Origin: Prochlorococcus marinus XMU1406
GTDB lineage: Bacteria; Cyanobacteriota; Cyanobacteriia; PCC-6307; Cyanobiaceae
Assembly (NCBI RefSeq): GCF_017696055.1
Contig: NZ_JAAORG010000001.1
Coordinates: forward strand, 62,001 to 126,000
DNA: 64,000 bases
Direction: 5' to 3'
Every line of letters starts with the position of its first letter. Within the stretch, counting starts at the first letter, position 1. The notes under the pieces were generated by a model that saw only the letters and a list, made by a program, of their open reading frames with translations, had not been told where the DNA came from and did not search any database. This document shows, piece after piece, positions 1 to 8,876 of this stretch. The position numbers and the translations under genes are program-made.

Positions 1-79
1 CAGGAACCATCTTTAAGAAAATATATCTTTATCTCAACTTTGTTTTGAAAATAGATTTGATTTATTTATCAAATAGATA

Positions 80-442
80 ATGAATAAATGGGTTTTGCTT
101 GAACATAAAGTTTATTCTGCTAACTCTTTTGATATTCATTATGATTTTCTTGTTGAAAATGGCATAGATTGTCTAACTTGGAAATTTTTAAAACTACCTT
201 TATTAAATCAAGCTTCTGTAGAAATTTCTAAGCAGCCAAATCATAGACTTGTATGGCTATCCAGGATAGAACATGAACTTTCTGATAATAGAGGGTTTGT
301 AAAAAGAATTGATAATGGAATATTTAAAAACGTTTCTGATAAATTGGACTCTGAATATTATAGATTCCTTTTGGATGGTGAACTTCTTTATGGCTTGTTT
401 GAAATTTCGGGTAATTCTTGTAGATTGACCAAAAATTATTAA
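80..442 (+). CDS. Small LigD phosphoesterase-like domain protein
   Basis: This 120-residue protein resembles the 3'-phosphoesterase (PE) domain that forms the N-terminus of bacterial DNA ligase D. Visible matches are an early His followed by HYDF (residues 9-23), a Trp-containing strand where PE domains have SWAVPKG (LTWKFLKLP), an interior His in the NHRLVW stretch, and a final strand with the spacing of the PE C-terminus (FLLDGELLYGLFE). The Arg usually found just after HYD is Leu here, so activity may be altered. It stands alone without ligase or polymerase domains. It lies 76 bp upstream of smc on the same strand. Function is inferred from family resemblance only; it could be a non-catalytic relative. 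Confidence 0.6.
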   Translation: MNKWVLLEHKVYSANSFDIHYDFLVENGIDCLTWKFLKLPLLNQASVEISKQPNHRLVWLSRIEHELSDNRGFVKRIDNGIFKNVSDKLDSEYYRFLLDGELLYGLFEISGNSCRLTKNY

Positions 443-518
443 TATTCATTTATAAATAAACGTAATATTTCTATTGAGAATTTTTGGAAATTAGTTATTC
501 TTATTTAGCTATTGAGAC

Positions 519-3500
519 TTGAGATTGGTACATATCAATCAGGTCGAATTTGAAAATTTTAAATCTTTTGGGGGAAATGTAAAAATTCCTCTTGAAGAAG
601 GTTTTACGGTGGTTACGGGTCCTAATGGTTCTGGGAAAAGTAATATTTTAGATGGAATTTTATTCTGTTTAGGTCTAGCTAATAGTAGAGGGATGAGGGC
701 TGAAAGATTACCAGATTTAATAAATAACTCCAAAGTTAAAGAGGGTAAGTCATCAGAAACATCTGTATCGGTAAAATTTAATATTCAAGATTGGTCTCCC
801 AGAGAGGACCTTCCGCCTTTGGAACTAGAAGAAGAAGAAATTGCCCTTAATAAAGGTCAAAAAGAATGGATAGTTTCTAGAAAATTAAGGCTTATGCCAG
901 GTGGTTCTTATGCTTCTACTTATACTTCTGATGGAAAACAATGTACCTTGCAACAAGTACAAAGAATATTAAGAGATATTAGTGTTGATCCTGAGGGGAG
1001 CAATGTTGTTATGCAGGGTGATGTAACAAGAATAGTATCAATGAATAATAAGGAGAGAAGAAATCTTATTGATGAATTAGCAGGAGTCGCACTTTTTGAT
1101 ACAAGAATAGAACAAACTAATGCAAAATTAAATGACGTTTTCGAAAGACAAGAAAGATGTGAAATTTTAGAAAATGAATTGCAATCTAGTAAGAATAAGC
1201 TTGAAAAAGAATGTGAAAAAGCAAAGCGATATAAAGAGTTAAAGGCAAAACTATTACAAATAAAGGAATTAGAGAAAGTTCTTATTTTTGATAAACAAGT
1301 TAAGCATGTTGAATCTATTGAAAAAAAAGAAAGTGAAATTGAAAAAAATACAATATTATTTAATAAACAAAAAGAATCTATTAGTAAAGAAATATCAGTC
1401 TTAGAAGATGCTTTGAAAATACTGGTTGATGAGCTAAAGGAGAAAGGAGAGGATAAATTGATAAAAGTGAATTCTGATATTGGAAGTATTAATTCTAGCT
1501 TGAGAGAACTTGATAGGATATCAAGTCTGAATAAAGAAGAAGGTATTCTATTACAAAAGCAGAGAGATGAAATTGCAATTTCTAAGAGGAATATCGAGTC
1601 AGAAAAGATGAGACAAGAAAATTTCGATGAAAATTTTTTAAAACAATTGAACTTGCAAATTGATGATCTCACGTTAAAACATAAACTATCTCGAAAAAAA
1701 CTTTCTGATGCGGCTGGAGAGTCTGGAGAATTCTCAAAACAAAGTATCAAATTAAATGCTGAGCTTGAAACTATAAAAAATCAAATTAATCCTTTGGAAA
1801 TAAAAAAAAGGAAAATTGAAGAAGAAATTATTCAAAATAATATTCAAAAAGATGAGATATTGTCTCAGATTGATTCCTTAGACTTAGAACAGCAAAAACT
1901 TTTTGAGGGAAATCAAAGCAAAAAAGAGACATCCGATACAAAGAATAAAAACTTGGCAAGTAATAGTTCAGAAATTAATTCTTTAAAAAATGAAATTGAT
2001 TTATTAATTAAAACTAAATCAAGGTTAAACAATGAGCAATTAAGACTTGAAAAGGAATTTTCTAGATTAGAAAGTAGGAAGGAAGCTTTAAACGAATCCA
2101 GAGGTTCATATGCTCTCAGAATTCTCTTAGAGGCAGGGTTAGAGGGTATACATGGTTATGTAGCTCAACTTGGAGAGGTCAGTGAGAAAAATAGATATGC
2201 ATTAGAAATTGCTGCTGGAAATAGATTAGGACAAATTGTTGTTGATAATGATCATATTGCTGCTAAAGCAATTGAAATCCTTAAAAAGAAGAAAGCGGGA
2301 AGATTAACTTTCTTACCTTTGAATAGAATTAAAAGTCAAAAAAAGAATTATGCAATTTCAAGATTTGAACATAACAGGGAGAATGGATTTATTGATAAAG
2401 CTATTAATCTAATTACTTTTGATGAAGTCTATTCAGATGTTTTTCGATATGTTTTTGGAGATACTTTGGTTTTTTCAGACTTATCCTCAGCTAGGTTATC
2501 TACACAAAAAAATAGGTTGGTTACCTTAAGTGGTGAATTATTAGAAGCAAGTGGTGCTATTACAGGAGGTAGTAAGTTAAATAAAGATTTGGCTTATAGG
2601 TTTGGAATTAACAATGATATTGATGATTCCAGTCCTATAAAAGAAAGATTATTAGTTATCGAAGAAGCTTTAAAAGAGTCAAATAATGATTTGATAATAA
2701 AAAATAATAGACTTAGTAAATTAAATTCTAACCGCAGTCAAATAATTGAGGATTGTGCCTCATTTAATAAAGAAATTGAAGTAAATCAAGATTCTCTTAA
2801 GGCTGTTTCGCAAAGAATTGAGGATTGTAAATCGAGATTAAATAAACTTGATGCTGCTAATAATTTATTAGTTAACGAGTTAGATCATTTAAAAAATGAA
2901 TTGAAGCCTTATTATGATAAGTTTGATCAATTACAAACCATTCAAAAGGCAAATTATGAAAAAAATCAAAAATCATCATTAATAGCTTTTAATAACCATT
3001 TCAATAATCTTGATGAAAAACTTGAATTACTTATTAAGGAGAGAGATACATTACTAGATAAAAAGAATCAATTTGCTTTAAATAAAGAGCGTATCAATAA
3101 TTCATTAAAAATTACTTTACTACAAGAAAAAAACTTGCAGGAATCTATTAAACAACTCGCAATTGCTCATAGTGAATGGATAGAAAAAAGAGATAAATTT
3201 AAAAAAGAGCTTTTAGATCTAGATAATCAAAAAAATTCTCTAGAGAAGGATTTAGGTTTATTGAGAAGGAAAAGAGATGAATTAAACGCTTCAATTTCAA
3301 ATAAAAGGCAAGAATATAATAATTATCTGTTGAAGCTCGAATATCTTGAAAGGGATATGCATTCTCTTAAAGAAGAGATGAGAAGCGAGAAAATAAAACT
3401 AGAAAATTATAAAAAAGATCTACCTAATCCTTCTCCGGAGTTTGGAGAATATGAAGGGAAGAGTCTTGAATCTCTACAATCAGAAATTTCGATTATAAAT

Positions 3501-4109
3501 ACAAAACTACAAAGCTTAGAACCTGTTAATATGTTGGCTCTTGATGAACTAGAAGAATTAATTGAGAGATTAAATGGTTTGAGAGAAAAATTAGAAATTC
3601 TATCTAATGAAAGATCTGAATTATTGCTCAGAATAGAAACTGTATCTACGATGCGTCAAGAGGCTTTTATGCAAGCATTTACAGAAGTTGATAGACACTT
3701 TAGAGTAATTTTTGCAAATTTATCTGATGGAGATGGATTTCTCCAACTTGAAAATCCTAATTCTCCTTTAGAAGGAGGATTAACTTTAGTAGCTCATCCT
3801 AAGGGAAAAAATGTCAGAAGGTTAGCCTCTATGTCAGGTGGTGAAAAATCGTTAACTGCTTTAAGTTTTTTATTTGCTTTGCAAAAGTATAAACCTTCAC
3901 CTTTTTATGCATTAGATGAGGTTGATAGTTTTTTAGATGGCATTAACGTTGAAAGGTTGTCAAAACTAATATCGAATCAGTCATCAAATGCTCAATTTAT
4001 AGTCGTAAGTCATAGAAGGCCTATGATTAGTGCGTCTGAACGAACAATTGGGGTTGCGCAAGCAAGAGGTGCTAATACTCAAGTTCTTGGGTTACCAAAT
4101 GCTGCATAA
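519..4109 (+). CDS. smc: Chromosome partition protein SMC
   Basis: SMC is the ATP-driven condensin subunit that compacts and segregates the chromosome. The 1196-residue length and architecture are typical. An N-terminal Walker A (GPNGSGKS, residues 34-41) is followed by a long coiled coil, a hinge near residues 530-680 (containing GIHGYVAQLG), a second coiled coil, then the ABC signature MSGGEKS and the Walker B ALDEVDSFLD near the C-terminus. No ATG exists near the N-terminus; TTG at 519 (or TTG at 525) is the likely start. The protein is rich in Lys, Glu and Asn, which fits an AT-rich genome. A large open frame on the opposite strand at 920-1750 is only a shadow of the coiled-coil coding. 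Confidence 0.97.
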   Translation: MRLVHINQVEFENFKSFGGNVKIPLEEGFTVVTGPNGSGKSNILDGILFCLGLANSRGMRAERLPDLINNSKVKEGKSSETSVSVKFNIQDWSPREDLPPLELEEEEIALNKGQKEWIVSRKLRLMPGGSYASTYTSDGKQCTLQQVQRILRDISVDPEGSNVVMQGDVTRIVSMNNKERRNLIDELAGVALFDTRIEQTNAKLNDVFERQERCEILENELQSSKNKLEKECEKAKRYKELKAKLLQIKELEKVLIFDKQVKHVESIEKKESEIEKNTILFNKQKESISKEISVLEDALKILVDELKEKGEDKLIKVNSDIGSINSSLRELDRISSLNKEEGILLQKQRDEIAISKRNIESEKMRQENFDENFLKQLNLQIDDLTLKHKLSRKKLSDAAGESGEFSKQSIKLNAELETIKNQINPLEIKKRKIEEEIIQNNIQKDEILSQIDSLDLEQQKLFEGNQSKKETSDTKNKNLASNSSEINSLKNEIDLLIKTKSRLNNEQLRLEKEFSRLESRKEALNESRGSYALRILLEAGLEGIHGYVAQLGEVSEKNRYALEIAAGNRLGQIVVDNDHIAAKAIEILKKKKAGRLTFLPLNRIKSQKKNYAISRFEHNRENGFIDKAINLITFDEVYSDVFRYVFGDTLVFSDLSSARLSTQKNRLVTLSGELLEASGAITGGSKLNKDLAYRFGINNDIDDSSPIKERLLVIEEALKESNNDLIIKNNRLSKLNSNRSQIIEDCASFNKEIEVNQDSLKAVSQRIEDCKSRLNKLDAANNLLVNELDHLKNELKPYYDKFDQLQTIQKANYEKNQKSSLIAFNNHFNNLDEKLELLIKERDTLLDKKNQFALNKERINNSLKITLLQEKNLQESIKQLAIAHSEWIEKRDKFKKELLDLDNQKNSLEKDLGLLRRKRDELNASISNKRQEYNNYLLKLEYLERDMHSLKEEMRSEKIKLENYKKDLPNPSPEFGEYEGKSLESLQSEISIINTKLQSLEPVNMLALDELEELIERLNGLREKLEILSNERSELLLRIETVSTMRQEAFMQAFTEVDRHFRVIFANLSDGDGFLQLENPNSPLEGGLTLVAHPKGKNVRRLASMSGGEKSLTALSFLFALQKYKPSPFYALDEVDSFLDGINVERLSKLISNQSSNAQFIVVSHRRPMISASERTIGVAQARGANTQVLGLPNAA

Positions 4110-4154
4110 ACACACTTTTTTTAATTTATACGTCAGAATGATAAAAAGAAATTT

Positions 4155-5210
4155 ATGAGCTTGTCTAACACATCTGCTAATAAGAATCTCCCTAACTCTG
4201 TTCCTAGCGAACGTTTATGGTTAAGGTCAGAATTAATGGGAACACAAGTGATAACTACTGATACTGGGAGGCGTCTAGGCGTAGTTGGCGAAGTTGTTGT
4301 TGATATCGATAGAAGAGAGGTTGTCGCTTTGGGACTAAGAGATAATCCACTCACAAGATTTTTACCAGGTTTACCAAAATGGATGCCTTTAGAAAGTATA
4401 AAGCAAGTTGGAGATGTCATATTAGTTGACTCCTTAGATTCTTTGAGTGAGAGTTTTTCTCCAGAAAGATATGGGAAGGTAATTAATTGTCAAGTAATTA
4501 CAGAATCTGGACAACTTTTAGGAAGAGTTCTTGGCTTTTCTTTTGATATTGAGACTGGGGATTTGATATCTCTTGTTATGGGTGCTGTTGGTGTTCCGCT
4601 TTTAGGTGAGGGAGTTTTAAGTACATGGGAAATACCTGTTGAGGAAATTGTAAGTAGTGGTACTGATAGGATTATTGTTTATGAAGGTGCGGAAGAGAAA
4701 TTGAAGCAACTAAGTAGTGGATTACTTGAGAAACTTGGAGTCGGGGGTTCTTCATGGGATGAAAGGGAAGCAAATGGATACTCAGCAAATCTTGTACCTG
4801 TTGAGAATCAGTTACTTTCAGGTTCTGAATCAGAACAGCAAAATAATTTGGTCGAGGAATATGAAGAAGTTGTTGAAAAAGATGATTATGAAGATGATTA
4901 TGCAGATGATTATGAAGATGAACTTGAATATGTTGAAATAAAGGGTTCCTCAGAGGAAATTAATAACAGAAAAAAGCTATACATGGATAATGATGATTCT
5001 GATCAGATCGAGAATCAAAATAGTGTTAATCAAATAGATGAAAAAAACAATATTGATTTTAAGCAAAAGAAACAACCAACTACTAATTTAGCTTCGAAAA
5101 GACCAATTCAAAATGCAACTGAAACTTTAGATATTGAACCACTAGATGAACAAAATTTAGTTCAAGATAATAAAAAATCAGAAAAGTTTGAAATTGATGA
5201 TCCCTGGTAA
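4155..5210 (+). CDS. PRC-barrel domain protein with acidic tail
   Basis: The N-terminal half has two PRC-barrel-like beta domains. The first covers roughly residues 25-100 and begins SELMGTQVITTDTGRRLG; the second covers roughly 112-190 (CQVITESGQLLGRVLG). PRC barrels occur in photosynthetic reaction-centre H subunits and in RNA-processing proteins such as RimM; this two-barrel form is a cyanobacterial family without a settled role. From about residue 215 the protein is low-complexity and strongly acidic, with DDYEDDYADDYED near residues 237-250, and is probably disordered. It follows smc by 45 bp and may share its transcript. The ATG start is unambiguous. No signal peptide or membrane helix is seen. 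Confidence 0.85.
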   Translation: MSLSNTSANKNLPNSVPSERLWLRSELMGTQVITTDTGRRLGVVGEVVVDIDRREVVALGLRDNPLTRFLPGLPKWMPLESIKQVGDVILVDSLDSLSESFSPERYGKVINCQVITESGQLLGRVLGFSFDIETGDLISLVMGAVGVPLLGEGVLSTWEIPVEEIVSSGTDRIIVYEGAEEKLKQLSSGLLEKLGVGGSSWDEREANGYSANLVPVENQLLSGSESEQQNNLVEEYEEVVEKDDYEDDYADDYEDELEYVEIKGSSEEINNRKKLYMDNDDSDQIENQNSVNQIDEKNNIDFKQKKQPTTNLASKRPIQNATETLDIEPLDEQNLVQDNKKSEKFEIDDPW

Positions 5211-5242
5211 TTGTTAAAGTTTTTTTATTGAATTAACAATTA
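5208..5242. terminator. Long inverted repeat between convergent genes
   Basis: A perfect 10-bp inverted repeat (TAATTGTTAA at 5208-5217 and TTAACAATTA at 5233-5242) encloses a 15-nt T-rich loop. It spans the stop codons of the two convergent genes on either side. It may act as a weak bidirectional terminator or mRNA 3' stabiliser. It lacks a GC-rich stem, so the call rests on symmetry and position. Confidence 0.4.
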
Positions 5243-6479
5243 TAGAAGCAAGTTTTTTTGCAGCACCTTTATCTCCTCTTTCTTTTTGTAGATTATCCTT
5301 AATAATTTTTAATTGATCTCTATTTTTAATAAGAAATAATACTTCTCTTGCAATTTTTATTGGCGAAATATTACCTATCCTTTCAGGGACAATCATTCTT
5401 TTAGCTTTAATATTTGGCCAAGCAAAAAACTTCTTTTTTTTAAAATACAAATTCTTAATTATAAATGTTAGGAATCTATTTATGAATGAAATTTTTCCAA
5501 TTACTCCAAAAATACCATCCCATGCATTCATCATATTTAAATGTTGAGTTGGCAGAACAACTAACATTGGAAGACTAATCGCTGCTAATTCTGCAGTATT
5601 TGCTCCTACAGTTGTAATTGCAAGATCACATTCTTTTAATATTTCATAGCAAGGATGTTTCTCGATTAAAAAAATCTTTGTATTTTTTGATGTTTCAATT
5701 ACATAATCAAAATTAGAATCTTTGAAGTTTTTAATTGTTTTGATTTTTGATGAGTAATATTTAGCTATTGGATTTTTGTTGCTTTGAAAAAATAAATATT
5801 CACTTTGATCAGTGGTTGGGGCAATGGGAATTATAAAATGTATATTTTGATTTTCTTCAGCGATATGATCAGCAACTTCTAAAAAGAAAGGAATTCCAAT
5901 AGAAAGCTTTGCTTTCTTAGAACCAGGCAACAATGCAATGTAGTGTTTTTCTTTATTTTTTAATGATATTTCGCTATTAAGTTTGATATCTGCCATCAAA
6001 TCGCCAATTACTTTACACTTATATTTATATTTTTTTGGTATTAACTCTTTTACTTTTACATTCATAGCAGCAATTTCGTTGGTCCATTTAGGCCATCGCG
6101 AAACCCATTCAGCATAAGTGATATTTAAATAACCTAATCTTTTAGCTAATAAAATGCTCCAAAATTGATCCCCACCCAGGAAAATAACTACCCCTTTTTT
6201 TGGCCAATAAGCAAAAGAATGTGGCTTTATTAATAATTTCCAAAAACTTTTTGATTTTGTAATTAATTCGAATTTATTCCATGAATTTGCAACTAAAAAT
6301 TCTTTACCAGTGGCATTTGGGCAAGGAACAAGAACTAACCTCAGAGTGAAATCGTGTTTATCGCCATCTCCTTTTGATTTATTTATTTTGTTAAGCTCAT
6401 CCACTAAAGGATTCACCCATGTCGTTAATTCACCAGGACCATTGGAAATTATAACTACTGCAACTGATTTTTTATTCAT
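5214..6479 (-). CDS. LpxB-like GT-B glycosyltransferase, cyanobacterial family
   Basis: This 421-residue protein resembles lipid-A-disaccharide synthase and related GT-B glycosyltransferases. It opens with a beta strand and glycine loop (VAVVIISNGPGEL) and has a mid-protein GDLMADI segment, an LLPGSKKAKL motif as in LpxB, and a C-terminal donor-site region with TTVGANTAELA. The open frame continues upstream through tRNA-Leu, which cannot be coding. The start is therefore ATG at 6479 (ATG at 6500 is possible but only 5 bp from the tRNA). True LpxB has a different N-terminal signature, so the acceptor is unknown; a role in outer-membrane glycolipid or polysaccharide synthesis is inference. A second, different LpxB-like protein lies at 58188-59390. 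Confidence 0.7.
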   Translation of the reverse strand: MNKKSVAVVIISNGPGELTTWVNPLVDELNKINKSKGDGDKHDFTLRLVLVPCPNATGKEFLVANSWNKFELITKSKSFWKLLIKPHSFAYWPKKGVVIFLGGDQFWSILLAKRLGYLNITYAEWVSRWPKWTNEIAAMNVKVKELIPKKYKYKCKVIGDLMADIKLNSEISLKNKEKHYIALLPGSKKAKLSIGIPFFLEVADHIAEENQNIHFIIPIAPTTDQSEYLFFQSNKNPIAKYYSSKIKTIKNFKDSNFDYVIETSKNTKIFLIEKHPCYEILKECDLAITTVGANTAELAAISLPMLVVLPTQHLNMMNAWDGIFGVIGKISFINRFLTFIIKNLYFKKKKFFAWPNIKAKRMIVPERIGNISPIKIAREVLFLIKNRDQLKIIKDNLQKERGDKGAAKKLASIIVNSIKKL

Positions 6480-6504
6480 TGCAGTTAAACCAGAATACAT
6501 TAAA

Positions 6505-6586
6505 TGCGGACGGCGAGACTTGAACTCGCAAGGCCGAAGCCACACGCTCCTTAGACGTGCGCGTCTACCAATTCCGCCACGTCCGC
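6505..6586 (-). tRNA. tRNA-Leu (anticodon AAG)
   Basis: Read on the minus strand, the 82-nt sequence folds as a class II tRNA. The acceptor stem pairs GCGGACG with CGTCCGC and is followed by discriminator A. The D-arm contains AATTGGTAGA. The anticodon stem pairs CACGT with GCGTG around the loop CTAAGGA. A long variable arm GGC-TTCG-GCC and a T-arm GCGAG-TTCAAGT-CTCGC complete it. Loop positions 34-36 read AAG, which decodes CUU and, if A34 becomes inosine, CUC and CUA as well. The variable arm and identity elements fit leucine. CCA is not encoded. Confidence 0.95.
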
Positions 6587-6845
6587 AAAGGGTTTTCAGC
6601 AACCGAGAGATACCTAAACCTTAAAAATATCATACATTATTGGCTGAAATAAGCATGTAGTTTGAAAAGAGTTTTTTGAATAAGATGAATAATTTTTCTA
6701 TTGCATAAAACAAATATTTATACATATATAACGTTTTAGGTTGTATTGTAAAAAATGTCCTCTGATCACTAAAAAATTTTGTTGAATACTTTGGCAAATA
6801 ATTTTTTATTTTAAGTCATTTCATTTCTTCAATTTTATTTTCATA

Positions 6846-8195
6846 ATGGTTGAAAAAGTTTTAATTGCTAATCGTGGAGAAATAGCTTTACGAATTGTCA
6901 GAAGTTGTAGAGAACTAGGTATTGCAACCGTTGCAGTTTATAGCACTGTAGATAAAAAAGCATTGCATGTTCAGCTTGCTGATGAGGCGGTTTGTGTCGG
7001 AGATTCATTAAGTAATAAGAGTTATTTAAATATTCCAAATATACTTGCTGCTGCTACATCCAGAGGAGTTGATGCTATTCATCCTGGTTATGGATTTCTT
7101 GCGGAAAATGATAAATTTGCTGAGATGTGTAACGATCATGGCATAGTTTTTATTGGCCCATCTTCTAAAGCTATTAGATCTATGGGAGATAAATCTACAG
7201 CTAAAGAAACTATGGAAGCAGTTGGAGTTCCAACAGTACCTGGTAGTAAAGGCTTGTTATCAAATGTTGATGAGGCTTATAAATTGGCAGATGATATTGG
7301 CTATCCGGTAATTATTAAAGCGACTGCTGGAGGAGGTGGAAGAGGTATGAGGTTGGTTGAAAACTCTGATAATCTTGAAAAAATGTTTAAAGCAGCTCAA
7401 GGCGAAGCAGAAGCAGCTTTTGGTAATGATGGTTTATATATGGAGAAATTTATAAAGAAGCCAAGACATGTAGAAATTCAAATTTTGGCTGACAGGTCGG
7501 GTAATGTTGTTCATTTAGGAGAGCGAGATTGTTCAGTTCAAAGAAGACATCAGAAGTTACTAGAAGAGTCTCCTAGTCCTGCAATTAATACTGAGCTAAG
7601 AAAAAAAATGGGGAACGCAGCTATTGCTGCTGCAAAAAGTATCGGCTACGAAGGAGCGGGGACAGTTGAATTTTTAGTTGATGATGATAATAATTTTTAT
7701 TTTATGGAAATGAATACTAGGATTCAAGTTGAACATCCTGTTACTGAAATGGTTACAGGAGTTGATTTAATAGCTGAGCAAATTAAAATTGCAAGCGGAG
7801 CAAACTTGGAATTTAATCAGGATGATATCCATTTAAACGGCCATGCCATTGAATGTAGAATCAATGCTGAAGATCCCTCTCACAATTTCCGACCATCACC
7901 TGGAAAAATAACTGGGTGGCTTCCACCTGGTGGCCCTGGTGTAAGGGTGGATAGTCATGTTTATACAGGCTATGAAATACCTCCTTTCTATGACTCATTA
8001 ATTGGTAAATTAATAGTCTGGGGAAAAGATCGTAATACTGCAATTAAACGTATGAATAGGGCTTTAAATGAATGTGCAGTAACTGGTATTCCAACAACAA
8101 TTAATTTTCATCTAACCTTACTGAATAAATCTAAATTTAAGCAGGGTAAGATACATACTAAATATGTAGAAGAAGAATTATTGCCAAATTACTGA
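6846..8195 (+). CDS. accC: Biotin carboxylase subunit of acetyl-CoA carboxylase
   Basis: AccC carboxylates the biotin on BCCP using ATP and bicarbonate, the first half-reaction of acetyl-CoA carboxylase in fatty acid synthesis. The 449-residue protein starts with the hallmark [13 protein letters not shown]. It has the ATP-grasp glycine loop GGGGRGMR (about residue 164) and the active-site block [15 protein letters not shown] (about 287-301), with FRPSPGKI in the C-terminal domain. Length is normal. It is alone on this strand; no accB is adjacent, as is common in cyanobacteria where acc genes are scattered. The 259-bp region upstream (6587-6845) is AT-rich without a gene and probably holds its promoter. 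Confidence 0.97.
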   Translation: MVEKVLIANRGEIALRIVRSCRELGIATVAVYSTVDKKALHVQLADEAVCVGDSLSNKSYLNIPNILAAATSRGVDAIHPGYGFLAENDKFAEMCNDHGIVFIGPSSKAIRSMGDKSTAKETMEAVGVPTVPGSKGLLSNVDEAYKLADDIGYPVIIKATAGGGGRGMRLVENSDNLEKMFKAAQGEAEAAFGNDGLYMEKFIKKPRHVEIQILADRSGNVVHLGERDCSVQRRHQKLLEESPSPAINTELRKKMGNAAIAAAKSIGYEGAGTVEFLVDDDNNFYFMEMNTRIQVEHPVTEMVTGVDLIAEQIKIASGANLEFNQDDIHLNGHAIECRINAEDPSHNFRPSPGKITGWLPPGGPGVRVDSHVYTGYEIPPFYDSLIGKLIVWGKDRNTAIKRMNRALNECAVTGIPTTINFHLTLLNKSKFKQGKIHTKYVEEELLPNY

Positions 8196-8213
8196 GAAAT
8201 AATTAAATGATTT

Positions 8214-8528
8214 CTATGAAATATGAGTATGCATTGCAAGTTTTATAAGCCCTTGCTGACCAACTAAAATTTCTCTTAAAAAGCTTATAATTCCGATCCA
8301 AATTACGGGGCCAACATCAACGCCTCCAATTGGAGGAATTAGTTTTCTTGTTAAATTAAGAATAGAACTTGATGGTATTGAAATTAATAACAAAAAACCT
8401 TTATTTAAATCAATTTTTGGGTACCAAGTAAGTATTAATCTTATTAGAAAAACTATAGTTAGATATGAAAGAGAAATTCCTAAACTAATATCTAAAATTT
8501 GAAGAGAATTTACAAGCAATGAAATCAC
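8214..8528 (-). CDS. YggT family membrane protein
   Basis: The 104-residue protein has the YggT (Ycf19-like) layout: an N-terminal hydrophobic helix, a turn containing LILTWYPKID, a polar loop with LTRKLIPPIGGVDVGPVIW and a second hydrophobic segment. YggT proteins are small inner-membrane proteins linked to division, thylakoid or osmotic functions in various bacteria; the cyanobacterial role is not firmly set. The gene is convergent with accC, leaving 18 bp between them. The ATG start is clear. Confidence 0.85.
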   Translation of the reverse strand: MISLLVNSLQILDISLGISLSYLTIVFLIRLILTWYPKIDLNKGFLLLISIPSSSILNLTRKLIPPIGGVDVGPVIWIGIISFLREILVGQQGLIKLAMHTHIS

Positions 8529-8609
8529 AATTGTTTAATTCATCTTAATAAATAACCCATTCAAACGTATTTAATTCGTATTATAAATTGAGAATTTAAT
8601 ATTTAAAAA

Positions 8610-8795
8610 GTGTTTCCAATCTCTAATTTATTACTAGTCGCAGATTTTTCTGCTGAAGTTGCAAATAATTCCGCAGTTGGAATGATTGGTAGTTTTATTG
8701 CCGCTGCCTTACTTATCGTTATTCCAGCCACTGCATTTTTGATTTTTGTCAGCCAGAAAGATTCACTCGATCGTACTTCTACTGGAAGACGCTAG
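8610..8795 (+). CDS. psbX: Photosystem II protein PsbX
   Basis: PsbX is a one-helix subunit of photosystem II near cytochrome b559 and the QB side. The 61-residue product has one membrane helix (residues 25-46, [21 protein letters not shown]) and ends with the typical polar tail [14 protein letters not shown]. The N-terminal segment of about 20 residues is longer than in many cyanobacterial PsbX proteins and resembles the picocyanobacterial form. The only suitable start is GTG at 8610. An AT-rich TATTAT just upstream could be the -10 box. It is followed by ycf66 on the same strand. Confidence 0.85.
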   Translation: MFPISNLLLVADFSAEVANNSAVGMIGSFIAAALLIVIPATAFLIFVSQKDSLDRTSTGRR

Positions 8796-8876
8796 TTTTT
8801 GTAGAAGTTTTAAGTACACTATATATATAGGGCATATAAGTAACCCTTTTTAAAAATAAATTTTTGGAGAAAGAAT

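Noticed and set aside
920-1750. Antisense 276-residue open frame inside smc
   Set aside because: It is Ser/Phe/Leu/Cys-rich and mirrors the A-rich coiled-coil coding of smc; no domain or ribosome site.
4717-4941. Met/Lys-rich open frame in the PRC-barrel gene
   Set aside because: It is a frame shadow of the DDYEDDY acidic repeat.
6480-6602. N-terminal extension of the LpxB-like frame
   Set aside because: It would translate through the tRNA-Leu gene, so the start is moved to 6479.
6310-6624. Plus-strand open frame across the tRNA-Leu region
   Set aside because: It runs through the tRNA and antisense to the LpxB-like gene; no coding features.
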